Positions 33,487 through 44,795 of a stretch of DNA of 64,000 nt are shown one piece after another. The notes beneath the pieces are model-generated. The model was not told where the DNA came from. It was given only the letters and a program-made list of their open reading frames with translations, and searched no databases. Origin of the DNA: Mucor racemosus (lineage: Eukaryota; Mucoromycota; Mucoromycetes; Mucorales; Mucoraceae). Position numbers and translations under genes: made by a program. The stretch spans positions 3,348,001-3,412,000 of the forward strand of contig JAPEHQ010000003.1 in assembly GCA_027405735.1 (NCBI GenBank). The letters run 5' to 3'. Position 1 is the first letter of the stretch. Every line of letters begins with the position of its first letter.

Positions 33487-34713
33487 ATGGGTGGAATTGA
33501 GCAACCGGAATTGACATGGTGGAATGTTGGCGAGGCATCTACCGCTGTACTAGTTGCAGGTATAAATATCTAATTTAAACATAGTATTCTTAGAAGATTG
33601 ACATTTATTGAATGTTTTTAGCTATTGTCAGTTTATGCTTGGGGACAAAGTTAGAATTATCGTTAATTATAAGTGGCATAAGATGTGTGGTTCAGCTATC
33701 ACTGATGGTATGTTGATAAAGAGGAATTGGCGCAAGTTTTTTTCTTTGTAATCCGGGATACTGAACTGTACTGATTTTAGGGTTTGATCTTGGATGATGT
33801 TTTAAAAACTCAACATATGAGTGTAGTGGTTGTTATGTCAGGTAAATATTTGTACCTTAATATGATTAATATCACTATTAGCTAATACATGTTTGCAGTG
33901 GTTTTTGTTTTATTAGGCTCCTATGAAACAGTTTTTAACCGAACGAAAAAAACATTCAAGGGCATGGTAATACAAAGCCTAAACTATTTTTTGATTATTT
34001 TTTTGTTAATCTTTAGTCTATAGTTCCCTGTAATGTTTGTCATTTTATTACTTAGCAATCTTGTCATCACTTATATCGGAACAGCATTTGTTTTAAAAGC
34101 AGACCCCTTCTGGGATCCATCTACATTTATACCTGTCATTGGCATGCTTTTGGGTAATTCCATGAGTAGTGTTGCTATGGCAACAGAACGTTGTCTAGAT
34201 CAATTTAGTACACATGCTCCCATGTTAGAAACCCGTTTATCATTTGGCGCTTCAAGATATGAAGCTTCATTACCGCTGGCGGTTGAAGCTATTCGACTTG
34301 CATTAATTCCTGTGATCACTCAACTAAGTGTCATGGGCATGATCAATATTCCCGGTATGATGACTGGCCAGATTATGGCAGGAACACCTATGATGGAGGC
34401 AGTGATTTATCAGCAATGTATCATGTTTATGATTGCAGCTAGCAGTGCCTTTGGTGTAATTATGTCAGTTGCTGTAAGTTGAACGCATTTAAAGTTTCAA
34501 ACGTTTAAACTAACCGCTAATAAATATTAGTCTTGCATGAGTATATTAATCGATAAAGATCAAAATATGAGACATGATAGAATTTTAAGCAACAAATCTT
34601 TTCATCAATATTTCCCATTTAAAAGCCTTCGCCATGCATTTCTGTGTTCTGGTAAATTTGTAAACTGCTGCTGCAAGAGAAAACCTCGAAAATCCATTTC
34701 AGACGAAGCTTGA
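33487..34713 (+). CDS. UPF0014 family membrane protein (FetB / ALS3-like)
   Basis: Predicted 306-aa polytopic membrane protein. Exons: 33,487-33,559, 33,622-33,707, 33,781-33,841, 33,899-33,966, 34,024-34,473, 34,531-34,713, all GT-AG. The core matches UPF0014 (ABC-type permease half of bacterial FetB and plant ALS3/STAR2): PVIGMLLGNSMSSVAMATER followed by EAIRLALIPVITQ, MINIPGMMTGQIMAG and EAVIYQQCIMFMI. In bacteria FetB works with the ATPase FetA in iron export; plant members act in aluminium tolerance. No ATPase partner is in this window. The C-terminal tail is cytoplasmic in character and Cys/Lys-rich (NCCCKRKPRK), which is not part of the family core. Substrate in fungi is not known to me. 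Confidence 0.88.
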
Positions 34714-35061
34714 ATTATCATTTCAACTTTTGTGAAAATCATCATAGAAATCCGATTGTATTGCTTTAGAAAATCATCTTTACAACCATCTTAATGTTTC
34801 ATTTTGTTAAATATAATAGTATACATATATACCTTACATTATAGCCATCCTTCCCCCCCCCCTTTTTTTTTCATCGAAATAAAACCAATAATTTGGATTT
34901 TTACCAAAAAACAAAAAAACATTTAAATCATTCTTGATGTTTAAAGAAATCCAACGGTAAAGGAATGCTTCCATGAAACGAATTTAAAATAATAATTATA
35001 GCATAAAAAAGTATATAAAACTAATTTATTCATTTCTTCGAATATCATCTTTACTAACAAA
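34714..35061. other. intergenic with promoter of the secreted protein gene
   Basis: Short AT-rich gap with C- and T-homopolymers near 34,853-34,870 and a TATATAAAA at 35,012-35,020, 42 bp before the next ATG. Confidence 0.5.
35012..35020 (+). promoter_or_regulatory. TATA box of the secreted acidic protein gene
   Basis: TATATAAAA, 42 bp upstream of the ATG at 35,062. Confidence 0.5.
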
Positions 35062-36785
35062 ATGGTTTTGTCGAGCAGGTTGCTTTTTCTTAGTCTCATT
35101 TACAGTGGACATGTTGTACTGGGAAATTATATACCAAGATCTTCCAGTAAATTTTCTGCTGTAGCATCTAATTCATTTGTCTCCAGTAATAGCAGTATCT
35201 ATCATCCCTCAAAAGCATCGGCAACAGCAACAGCAACAACAGCAGCATCAGAATACTCACCATTTGTTGATAATGAACATCCACTATCATTAAATCTCAT
35301 AGAATCTGCTATTATGCAAGTTGTTAATCATGGATCCAGTAAGTAGATAAATTGTATCACAAAAGTTTCGTTTACTTACATATTCTAGATGATACAAAAA
35401 TTATAATTTATGATTATGACGTTCAAATTGGAGAGACAAGCCTAGATTCTTTATCTGTAAATATTTCATTAGGTGCAGCTCATAAAACTACCAAATTGGA
35501 CATGGAATTGATAAGTTTGGATGCAGGGGAGCATCTTCTTTATTTAATACCTCGACTCAAAAATGGATCATATCCATCTACAGAAGTGAATGCCGATGTA
35601 CGTCTTTTGCCAAAGAGTCAATCTCACATGATCAAGAGATGGAATAACAATGAATATTTCGATGAAAGTATCGATGAAACGGCTTATAACGCCATTGTTG
35701 AATGGACAATTGATCCTGAGGAAGATGAAAAGGATGACAAGTATAATAAAATGAAGAGACATAATAGCAAGGATGACGAATATGAAGACGATGACGATGA
35801 AGACGATGGTGATGATGAAGACGATGGTGATGATGATGACGACGACGACAATGATGATGATGACGACGATGATGATGAAGATGATGATGAGGAAGATGAA
35901 GATGATGATGAGGAAGACGAAAGATCTTGGAGATGGAATAATAATTCAGGTTGGAAATCAGGCAAACACAAGAAATCATATAAGCATAACAAGATCGTTA
36001 AAGTCTTCAATTCACAAGGTATTTGTCTTATACCTACTTCCAATTCTCCTCCTATGCCGTCCCCTACCATAACACCAGAACAATCATCTTCTAATGGCTC
36101 CTCTTTCAGTTCCAAAACGTCATCAACTTCCTCAACACTTCCATCCTTGAAGGAATTTAGGCCTCCCATTCAATATATTGTATCGACACCAATACCAACA
36201 TCTAGTTCTTCTTCTTCTGCGAAAACTCTTCCAACTTTAACCTTTAGCTCCTCCTCAGGATCCAGTCATCCTGAGCCATTATCTGAACACATTGTCACCC
36301 GTACCGAAACCATTGCAGGTCAAGAAGTTACAGTAATTGAAGGACATTACATTACAGTTTCTGAACCTCATGAAATTACAGTACTTGTTGGAAGAGCCAC
36401 TACCACAACCGAGAAACAAACTTTTATTGCCAATACAATTACATTCAACGTCGAAACAGTAACTGAGCAAGGTGGGACATTGACTCTTGCAGGAGCCACT
36501 GAAACTGTTAGTGGTGCAACGGTGACTGTAGCAGGTCCTCCTGTTACTTTTGTTGCTCTTACTGAAACTGTTACAGGTCCTGGTAGGACTTTTACCAAGT
36601 TTGTTTTACAACAAACTACCAAGACTACTATCTTAACTCAAGCAACTGACCTGGTCACTGTAACTCAGACAGAACTCAATCCTGTTATTGAAACTATCTT
36701 TGGCAGCACATCGACTACAACTGAGAATGTTATTGTTACAGTTGTTCGTACTCGCACTCCCACACTTGCTGAACCCACAGTGTAG
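35062..36785 (+). CDS. secreted or wall-associated acidic, Thr/Ser-rich protein
   Basis: Predicted 557-aa protein from exons 35,062-35,338 and 35,389-36,785. It starts with a signal peptide (MVLSSRLLFLSLIYSGHVVLG). Residues about 93-220 form a globular region with no known family. Residues about 221-270 are nearly all Asp and Glu. Then come a basic stretch (GKHKKSYKHNK), a Ser/Pro/Thr-rich linker and a Thr/Val-rich C-terminus with repeated elements of the type TVAG, TETVTG, likely O-glycosylated. This layout resembles fungal cell-wall or adhesin-like proteins, though no GPI signal or membrane anchor ends the chain. The acidic run could bind cations. Function unknown. Confidence 0.75.
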
Positions 36786-37499
36786 CTTCATTTTGAATAT
36801 AACTTAGACTTAAATTAATTAAAACTGGACATTGATTAATCAGAAACACACGCATACACAAAAACACATACATGCACATGCTCCCCCAAGTTTTGCATGA
36901 AAGAGTTTATAATAAAAACGTATTTATTCAATATTGAAATGTTTGAGATGAAAAGGTAGTTTACATACTATTTTTAGTGCTATGATTAAAAAAACTTGTA
37001 TTCTACGTACTAAGTAAATAAAATTTACCTTTTTGCCTGTTTGAAGGATTCTCTGACTTCATTGTAAAACAAATCAAATTTACAGTACTGAACTCAGTTT
37101 TGAAACAATCCAAAAAAAATTGGGGGAATAAAACTGTGAATAAGTGCGAAAATCTGATTTATTTGCAAGTTAAAAGCTTTTTCTTATAGTTTTGATATCT
37201 GTAATAAATTAGATTTGATATGCATACAGTTAAATATTTGAAGAAAATTAAAAATTACCAGATAAATTGGCAAAACTCACGGAAGTTGGGTTTGTGATTC
37301 AAATATTTTACATATAATTTCGAAACAGTATCCAAATATGAGATAATTTTGAATCAGTATATATCCCAAATATGAGATTATAATTGCCAAGTCAAATTTG
37401 GCAATTCTTTAACTAAGTATGCTGCTACATGATTTATTTATTTTTTTGATTAATCGCACAGTAGGTACCTGATACAGAAAATCTTGAACTTTAGAAATT
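36786..37499. other. 3' flank, nothing recognised
   Basis: AT-rich sequence after the secreted-protein gene; a short direct repeat (AATATGAGAT) near 37,330-37,380. No gene recognised. Confidence 0.4.
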
Positions 37500-40110
37500 C
37501 AGGCTCTAAAAAAGCTGCCTATCACCAAAATCAGAGAATGCCACTTTTATAATATACTTTAGATACTGCTGAATAGACCTGAATTAGTAGTATCATGCTA
37601 TTGGTTTCTTAATTTATTTCCTATATCACGACAAACTCAAAAACAGGTAAAATGCACATATTTTTCCTTGAAGCTAGGTCTCATTTTTCATTCTTCTTTA
37701 ACTTTTTTTCATGAAATAACACCAAGAGAAAATTATATGCCAATGTACCTGAGATAATCAACTTTAATCCAAAAACAAGTATCCGGAAATATCCTATTCT
37801 TTGCAGCTGGTATGAATTTTTCAGTGTTAATGTTTCTGATTTTTACACTTATTTCACTGCTAAAAATAAAAACTTTGAGCCTCCATATCTCTACGAAAAA
37901 ATAAGCTATACTAACACTTTCTAATAATAAAACTTACTTTTTTTGAATATCTCTATAACATATTTGAGTATAATAAAATCCTGGGCACCTTTATGTTTTT
38001 TCATTTTTTTTGACATTTTTGTATAAGATTTCAAAACATTTGTTAAATTGAGTACATTTTTTTATCTTAATGTCATTGAGCTAGTTAAGCTCTCTCTGAT
38101 CCAGTTTAATTTTTTTTGAAAATATTGATTTTTCGTAGAGATATCCTCAAAAATGTGCACAAAGGAATACTTTCGTTTCTAGGTTCAATTTTTCCCCTGT
38201 ATACCTTCATCCAAAATTCTGAATATGAAATTGTTTTTGACAAAATTCTTGTTTTCTCTACGAAAAATTCAGTTAGAAGGTTCAGTAATGACTTGATTCA
38301 TCGATATTTTTTTTTGTGCATTATTATTTACATTACTTATATTTAAAATATGCTTATAAAAAGTAATATATATCTTCAAAAAACTTCCAAAAATTCAATC
38401 GTATGTTACGCAAAATTTAATGTAAAGCATTTATTTGAATTGTATTCAGATGGATGTAGAATTCAAAACTGTACCAAAAACATTTAACACACTAGCTCAA
38501 CTTGCTTTGCAGTTCATGAGCTATTAAACGAATTTGCTTTTTGAATCATTTTCTGATCGATTTTACAAGTCGATTTTGGAGCTCAGTTATCATAGGTATT
38601 AAGTTGTAATGTGAACTATTATTTTGATTATCTCAACAAAAAACTCATATTTCACGCTGAAACAAAAACTTCAGAGTGGCTCACTTACAGTTGGGTATAC
38701 AGTACCTTGTGAATAATACAAAAAATTAACACTTTAATTTAAATGCTCGATATTTCACAATCAATTTTAGGTCAAGTTTGGTCAATGTTTGGCCAATGCC
38801 TTATATCCTGGTATTAACTCTTCTATTTTTGGACAGACATCAATGGTCCATGGAGGGAAGATGCGTCTTCTTCGAAGGTTTGCCGTACTTCAACTAAATA
38901 TTTGGCGAAAAAATTCGAAAGCCATTTGAAAATCATCTGAAACCTACTTCTTACAATCATAAAAAACCGGCAAGAATAACCCTGCCACGGCGAATTTTGA
39001 TCCTAATAACTTCTAACTTTACATGAAAATAGACATCTTTGACACTACGATATCAAGAGGCAAATTTTACAGGCTATTGTTGTGTGTCAAAAAAAACATC
39101 GCCAAAATGCACTTACAGCTTACTACACACACGTACTTTTATTGAAATCGTTAAAAATACGATTTCTATATAAATACTGATTCAAGCAAGCTGCTACGCT
39201 AGATGGACATAGGTATGAATAATAGCTACTATAAATATTTCGGGTACCAGCTTCCATGGGTCATTGTGCATTCGATAAATTTGATCAACAAGTTGGTTGG
39301 TTGCTGTATATTTACACCCATTAAGGTCAGTAAACTCAGCAGCTCTCCCCTAATATGGATTCAAATAAGTTTCCGTTGCAATAATAGATACGCTTAGCGT
39401 TGATTCACAAAATTGCAAAATTTCAGCCTCGCAGAGCTGCTGTGAAAATGGAGAATTAAAATGTGTACTTTTTAAACTATTTTGTATTGTTATTTCAAAT
39501 ATTCTTTGAAAAATTTTATAAAACCAAATAATGATTTGAATTTGATTTTTGAATTTGCATTTAATGCGCTGTGAATGTACAAATAACATATCTTAATTTC
39601 AAAATCTATTAGCTGTTTTTGAAGGATTTTAGCACGTGTTTTTGAAGAAAAAAACTCTTTTCCTTTACTTGAAAAATCAAGTTATTGGAAAAATGCTTGC
39701 AATCAATGAATAATGACTCAAACGGACATAAAGCTTTAAAATTATACACTTTAGCTGTAGTAACAGTATCCAATGGTATAATTTTAGCATCTCATTGATT
39801 TGCTGATTACATCGTAGGGATCGAAAATCCAATCTTTTTTCCAAATAAGATTCATGGCTTCCCAGACCATTAATAGCGCTAAATAGCCAAAACTAGCACA
39901 TAAGGGTAATGAAAACATGACAACTACCGAAATTAACGCGCTGTTTTTGCATAATAATTAAAGTTGTAGTGCAATGTGTTTTACATCCATTTTTTAAAAA
40001 ATGGCAAATTCCAAATATTGATTTATATAAGTAATTGTAAGCAAATAAGTACAAGAAAAATACTAGAAAATCATCAACCTTTATTCTTTGAATGATGAGT
40101 TAATTTACTG
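37500..40110 (+). repeat. R25 repeat family, copy B (most complete single copy)
   Basis: About 2.6 kb colinear with 51,250-53,830 and with copy A. No ORF beyond chance length. The motif ATCTCTACGAAAAA or its complement appears at about 37,888, 38,135, 38,260 and, decayed, 38,628. Short ORFs in the three copies share IFRRDIL-like words, but only because the DNA is related. Confidence 0.75.
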
Positions 40111-40735
40111 ATAATCTGCAGCTAATAGTCAAACGAATAATACATAAAGTCATCTATCGAATACTTTTTAGCTATTTATAGAACAATGTAACAATTTTTT
40201 TTTTGAAAATACAGATCGATTCAGAACTGGATGAGTTACAAAAAAAACATTCGATTGACAAATGCTGGTATTATCTATATGGTTTGCTGTCAAATTTTGA
40301 AAACATTCTTGCTTGAGCATTTTCTATATCATTGTTGTTGATAAAGTGGATGACAAAACGCATCCTATTGCTGGTAGCTATACTTTATTTAGCTTTATGT
40401 TTGCTTGAGTATCTACATTGTATAATATTTATCAATTAATTATATGCACTTTGTAAAGGATTTTTCGTATTCTTTTGTAGTTTTGGTATATTTTATATCA
40501 CAGTGAATTCAAAAAAAAATTACTCAATATTTGGCGAACAGTTTAGTATATTTTGGAGTTATAATATGTTGCAAATTATTTCTAAATCATGCATACATTT
40601 TTTTTATTTGCGCATTTGTATATACCGTATATTTAATAATATGCTACAAAATGTGTTTTTTAAAAAGGGACAGGCCAATCTAAGATCAGAATTTTTATTG
40701 AAAAAAGATTGATTCATAAACCTCATTAATATCAT
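40111..40735. other. intergenic, nothing recognised
   Basis: AT-rich sequence between R25 copy B and the GC-rich module array. No gene, RNA or clear repeat seen. Confidence 0.4.
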
Positions 40736-41220
40736 TGAAAAAATTGCAAAAGCGAGCCCGCAGGAGGCGCCTTCGTCGAGTGTAGCGAGATTGTACACCT
40801 ATCATATATGATACACTAATTATTCAAGGAAAAAACTCAAAAAAGAGCTCACAGGGCGATGTCTTTGGCGTAATGGAGCATAGCGAGATTGAACGGCTAT
40901 TTGTAATACTTAACTATAGTACACATTGTAAAAACGAGTGCAACGAGATCAAAAGAATATTAATATAAAACATTTATCATAAAACAAATCACAGAAACAA
41001 GCGTAATGAGACAAAATATCCACTGTATAAAACACATTAATTATTACTGTACAGATAAAGCGCAAGAGTATAGCGACATCAAACGATTACATATAAACAT
41101 AATAAAAAAGATTGCAAAAAACAAGTGTAGTGAGATTAAAAGGCTATTATATACAGCAAATTGCAAAATAAAAAATTCCGCAGGGCGACATCGTAATTTA
41201 GCGTGGTGAAATGAACTACT
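40736..41220 (+). repeat. array of seven degenerate GC-rich modules
   Basis: Modules start with an A-rich TTGCAAAA-like word, then a GCGAG or ACGAG word, often a GC hairpin (GCCCGCAGG / GGGCGA), then a TAGCGAGATTGAACGGCT-like word. I see starts near 40,742, 40,835, 40,928, 40,990, 41,057, 41,110 and 41,165. Units 3-6 lack the central hairpin. Single modules mark the start of every other core copy (about 11,728, 43,790, 44,690, 55,168 and mirrored 15,760, 59,430). Spacing is irregular (50-95 bp), so this is not a simple satellite or a CRISPR array. Confidence 0.6.
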
Positions 41221-41963
41221 AACTCCCTTAAACTACGGTATAATATATTCAAGTTTTAAATAAAAAATATTATTTTCTCGACTTTTCTTGTATTTAATTA
41301 TGTTTAGTCTGAAAATTCAGTTTTTGTAGCGGACATTTTCGGGGCTCATTGTATCCTTACCAACACTCATGATTCTGATCAAAAAATAGAAAAATCAAAT
41401 TTTGATACCAAAATCAACGTTTAAATATACTACATTGTGAGAGAAAATTGTAGGCATAGCTAATACACATTTTATAAAAACTTAATATTAAATTTTAAGT
41501 AATGAGAATCTGTACTTTTGGCCCAAAAACGGAATTTTGGTTAAAGGATTTTCATGTAATATTTTGCAATAAAAATGTTTGGTATTTTTTATTGAGCAGA
41601 TAGAGCATTAAATTTGGTATATGTGTATATTTTTTATTTTTATAATTGATAGTATAATTAACTCTAGATTTGCAAAAACAGAAAAAAAAAATTAAAAAAT
41701 GTCAAAATTGATGATCTGGACAAAAATAATTTTCTAAATTAATATTCCGCTTATAAGCTTTGTGAGTCTTAAAAATAAGAGATTTTATAATACTTGAAAA
41801 CTTTTTCAAGAATTAATGATGCTGTATCCACTTGATCCAAGCTTATTACTGTAAATATTTATACATGTTAATATTGCGTGGTAGTTTGTTTAATGATAAT
41901 ATAGTCTTACTTGATAATTAATGCGCTAGAGGTGATTTACATTGAGGTTTAGTCTTACCCTCG
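41221..41963 (+). repeat. conserved non-coding core, copy 3 (diverged)
   Basis: Colinear with 11,800-12,520, with substitutions and small indels. It ends at GTCTTACCC, then jumps directly to sequence that in IR-1 lies at about 14,040-14,185 (reversed), which shows an internal deletion of the spacer. Confidence 0.75.
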
Positions 41964-42112
41964 TCAATAAGGTAATTCTGTTGAATCAGAGTAACTCACA
42001 TCTGTTCTAAACCATTCAAATTACCTTCGTTATTAATTATATTATGATGGATATACTTTAATAAATTGACTAAAAAATCTTGATCTCATTGCTCTGCTCA
42101 TTTGGACTGCCT

Positions 42113-42765
42113 TGATTTATCGAAAGGTAAATCGTATAAAATTAATCAAATGAAAAAGTACCGTTTTATTATGAGCTTATAGAGGGGGTTTATATACTAA
42201 TTGAATGAGTGTATTAAATGTGAGTGATAATATAATTAGAATGAGTATTTGGATGTTGTGTGGATATATTGGAATCATGCTTCTATGATACAATAGTAGC
42301 ATGATGATAGACGCATGGAATATGACCTTGCTTGACTTGCATGTTGAACATCATGGTTTGACAGATGTTCTAAATGTTGCATCCACAGATCTGGGTGCAT
42401 TCCTTGGTTAAGATTACAACACAGTTTGATATGTTAAGTTCTACATTGCTGTGTATTATGTTATGAAGCTCCGTGTATGCAGGAATATGGAACTAGTGTG
42501 TGTCACCTAGATTTGATTGGATATATGTATATATATAAATAGACTCATTTAAACAGGTCATATAATTAGAGAATGTGAATATAAAAGAAGATGGTTCGAT
42601 CTTATAATAAAGTTCTTTAGTTTTAGTGTGTTCTTTCATTTTATAACAGTTTTCCTTTATTTTTATTAAATGATTTAGTACATATTTTAGCTTTGAGATT
42701 AATATAATCTCCTGGCGTAACACTAAATTGGTAATTCGGTAATTCCTAATTCTGATAGAACATCA
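42113..42765 (-). mobile_element. solo LTR family B, with a second solo LTR nested inside
   Basis: Begins TGATTTATCG and ends ACATCA, flanked by TGCCT at 42,108-42,112 and 42,766-42,770. Removing the nested insert leaves about 300 bp that match the LTR at 11,212-11,516. The empty site (GGTTGCCTGGTCTGC, reversed) is at about 14,040-14,055 in IR-1. Confidence 0.8.
42375..42722 (+). mobile_element. solo LTR family A, 348 bp, nested
   Basis: Begins TGTTGCATCC and ends GGCGTAACA, with short inverted ends TGTT/AACA and a 5-bp duplication CTAAA on both sides (42,370-42,374 and 42,723-42,727). It contains TATATAAATAG near 42,531 and AATAAAG near 42,607, the promoter and polyadenylation signals of an LTR. 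Uninterrupted versions of its target are at about 11,483 and 16,005. Confidence 0.85.
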
Positions 42766-42770
42766 TGCCT

Positions 42771-42846
42771 GATCTGCACAAAAATTTTTATTCTGCCCGT
42801 CTGTGTAGATCATTTTGCCCATGGGAAGCATACTTTGGCCGTGGTG
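42771..42846 (-). repeat. transposon-like end (GGCCGTGGTG / CACTACGGCC type)
   Basis: In reverse it reads CACCACGGCCAAAGTATGCT, then TTCCCATGGGCA, like 13,968-14,030 and 57,435-57,500. It is one of at least six copies of this end in the window. Confidence 0.6.
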
Positions 42847-42950
42847 AGAGAGAAACACATGTAGAAAAGGATTTTTAAGGTTTTACATTATTTAGCGCAA
42901 TTAAAACCCTGCTAAATTGCTCATTTCAGCTAATATAAAAGCAGTATTAC

Positions 42951-43677
42951 TGCAGTGGAATTACATACTAAAAACGCTTGATAAAATAAAACAACCTAAA
43001 TTTCAAGTGTCGCTCATAAAATATGATGCCACTTGAAATGTGAACAACGATAATAAACAAACGCTTCAATTGAACACAATAACAAACGCATGCTAAAAAT
43101 ATGAAATACCCTTTTTGAACCATACATGTCGTGTAGATGATAGCACCCTTGATCACGGCGCAATCAATTACACAAATGACATATATATCAAAACAGGATT
43201 CTATCCAAATTAATAATGATAATAAACAAAGATATCAATTTAGTCAACTACTCATCTATATCGTAGTTGCACTATCAATATAAATAAGATTCAAGCATAT
43301 AAAAACTACCCCTTAAAAATCAAGGTTACATAAAATAGATATAACAGAAATAAACAAAAACAACCATTTCCCAAAAGGTCGATATTGTCACACTTGACAT
43401 ACAATCCCTTATGGTCAATGCTCTATACAGTTTACCCCTTAAAATATCAAATCAATAACAATGTACTCAAAACTGGAAGATTACTAAATATACATCCATT
43501 CAAGTCTGATGGTATCCGAGTTCTCCAAATCACTATAAATACCCTCATACTTTTCAATTATTTTAACTCTTCAGAAATCTTTTGTAATAAAAACTTTAGC
43601 TGATTATAATTGTATTTCTACTGCTTTTATTTTTATATTTTTTTTATTTTAGTAAATTAACATCGTAATTTACTGCA
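42951..43677. mobile_element. solo LTR-like insertion family C, 727 bp
   Basis: Inserted in sequence whose empty version is near 55,070 (AGCATTACAGCGC). Bounded by a 5-bp duplication ATTAC (42,946-42,950 and 43,678-43,682). It begins TGCAGT and ends ACTGCA, perfect 6-bp inverted ends starting TG and ending CA. A TATA-like ATATAAATAAG occurs near 43,277. No retrotransposon coding remains. The length suits a long LTR; a small DNA element is the alternative. Confidence 0.72.
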
Positions 43678-43682
43678 ATTAC

Positions 43683-44640
43683 AGCGCCTGAACTATAAAC
43701 TAAGCAAAATAGGCAATATCTATTACTATAATAGAAACATATAATTTTCTACTAGAGAAACCGGCTGTCATATCATAGATTCATTAAAAAATTGCAAACT
43801 CGAGCCCGTAGACCAACGCCGTAATTGAGCATAGCGAGATTGAATGGCTAAGTCTCTTATACTATGGTATATATCTAAGTTTTAATTAAAAAACGTTTCT
43901 TTTTTTTAACTTTTTTTATATTTAACCATGTACGGTCTGAAAATTCAGACTTTGTAGCAGACATTTTCGGGGCTCATTGTATCCTTACCAACACTCATGA
44001 TTTTTATCAAAAAACAGAAAAATCAAATTTTGATACCAAAATCAACGTTTAAATATACTACATTGTGAGAGAAAATTGTAGGCATAGCTAATACACATTT
44101 TATAAAAACTTAATATTAAATTTTAAGTAATGAGAATCTGTACTTTTGGCCCAAAAACGGATCTTTGGTTAAAGGATTTTCATGTAATATTTTGCAATAA
44201 AAATGTTTGTTATTTTTAATTGAGCAAATAGAGCACCAAATTCTGTATATTGTTGTATTTTTTATTTTTATGATTGATAGTATAATTGTCTATAAATTTG
44301 CAAAACCAGAAAAAAAAATCGAAAAATGTCAAAATTTGATGATTTGGAAAAAAATAATTTTTGGAATTAATATTCCGCTTATAAGCCTTATAAGTCTTAA
44401 AAATACGAGATTTTACAATATTTGAGAACTTTTACAAGAACCTATGATGCTGTACCCACTTGATTCAAGCTTGTTACTGTAAATCTTTACACCTTTTAAT
44501 ACTTTGCAATAGTTTATTTGATGACAATAAATTTTTACTTTCTAATTATCGCGCTAGAATTGATTTACATTAATTTTTTTTTCTTACCTCTATATTTCTA
44601 ATGTCATAAACATAAACATGGCCATCACTGGAGTCAATAA
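43683..44640 (+). repeat. conserved non-coding core, copy 4, with outer flank
   Basis: Flank 43,683-43,780 matches 55,070-55,160; the core follows from about 43,783 and keeps the order of copy 1 to about 44,600. It ends with the dynein-derived stretch. Confidence 0.75.
44595..44640 (-). pseudogene. dynein intermediate chain shard, third locus
   Basis: Minus strand reads IDSSDGHVYVYDI, the last WD40 strand of the same captured fragment found in IR-1 and IR-2. Everything upstream of it is lost here. Confidence 0.6.
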
Positions 44641-44674
44641 TCAAGCATAACAAGGTAGAGCTACCAATCGTATG

Positions 44675-44760
44675 ATACATTCATTAAAAAAATTGCAAAA
44701 ACAAGCACGTAGGGCGACGCCGTAATTGAGCATAGCGAGATCGAACGGCTAGTATATACT
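44675..44760 (+). repeat. isolated GC-rich module
   Basis: Module of the core family (ATTGCAAAAACAAGCACGTA, then GGGCGACGCCGTAATTGAG, CATAGCGAGATCGAACGGCT) not followed by a core. Preceded by TACATTCATTAAAA, as at 11,710. Confidence 0.65.
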
Positions 44761-44795
44761 GTATACGTATTCATTTGTAAGTTGTTATCAAACTA

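Noticed and set aside
35632..36169. Minus-strand His-rich and Ser-rich ORFs
   Set aside because: Antisense of the Asp/Glu and Ser/Thr tracts of the secreted protein gene.
40736..41220. CRISPR array
   Set aside because: Units are degenerate, of unequal length and irregularly spaced, no spacers of constant size, and the host is a fungus.
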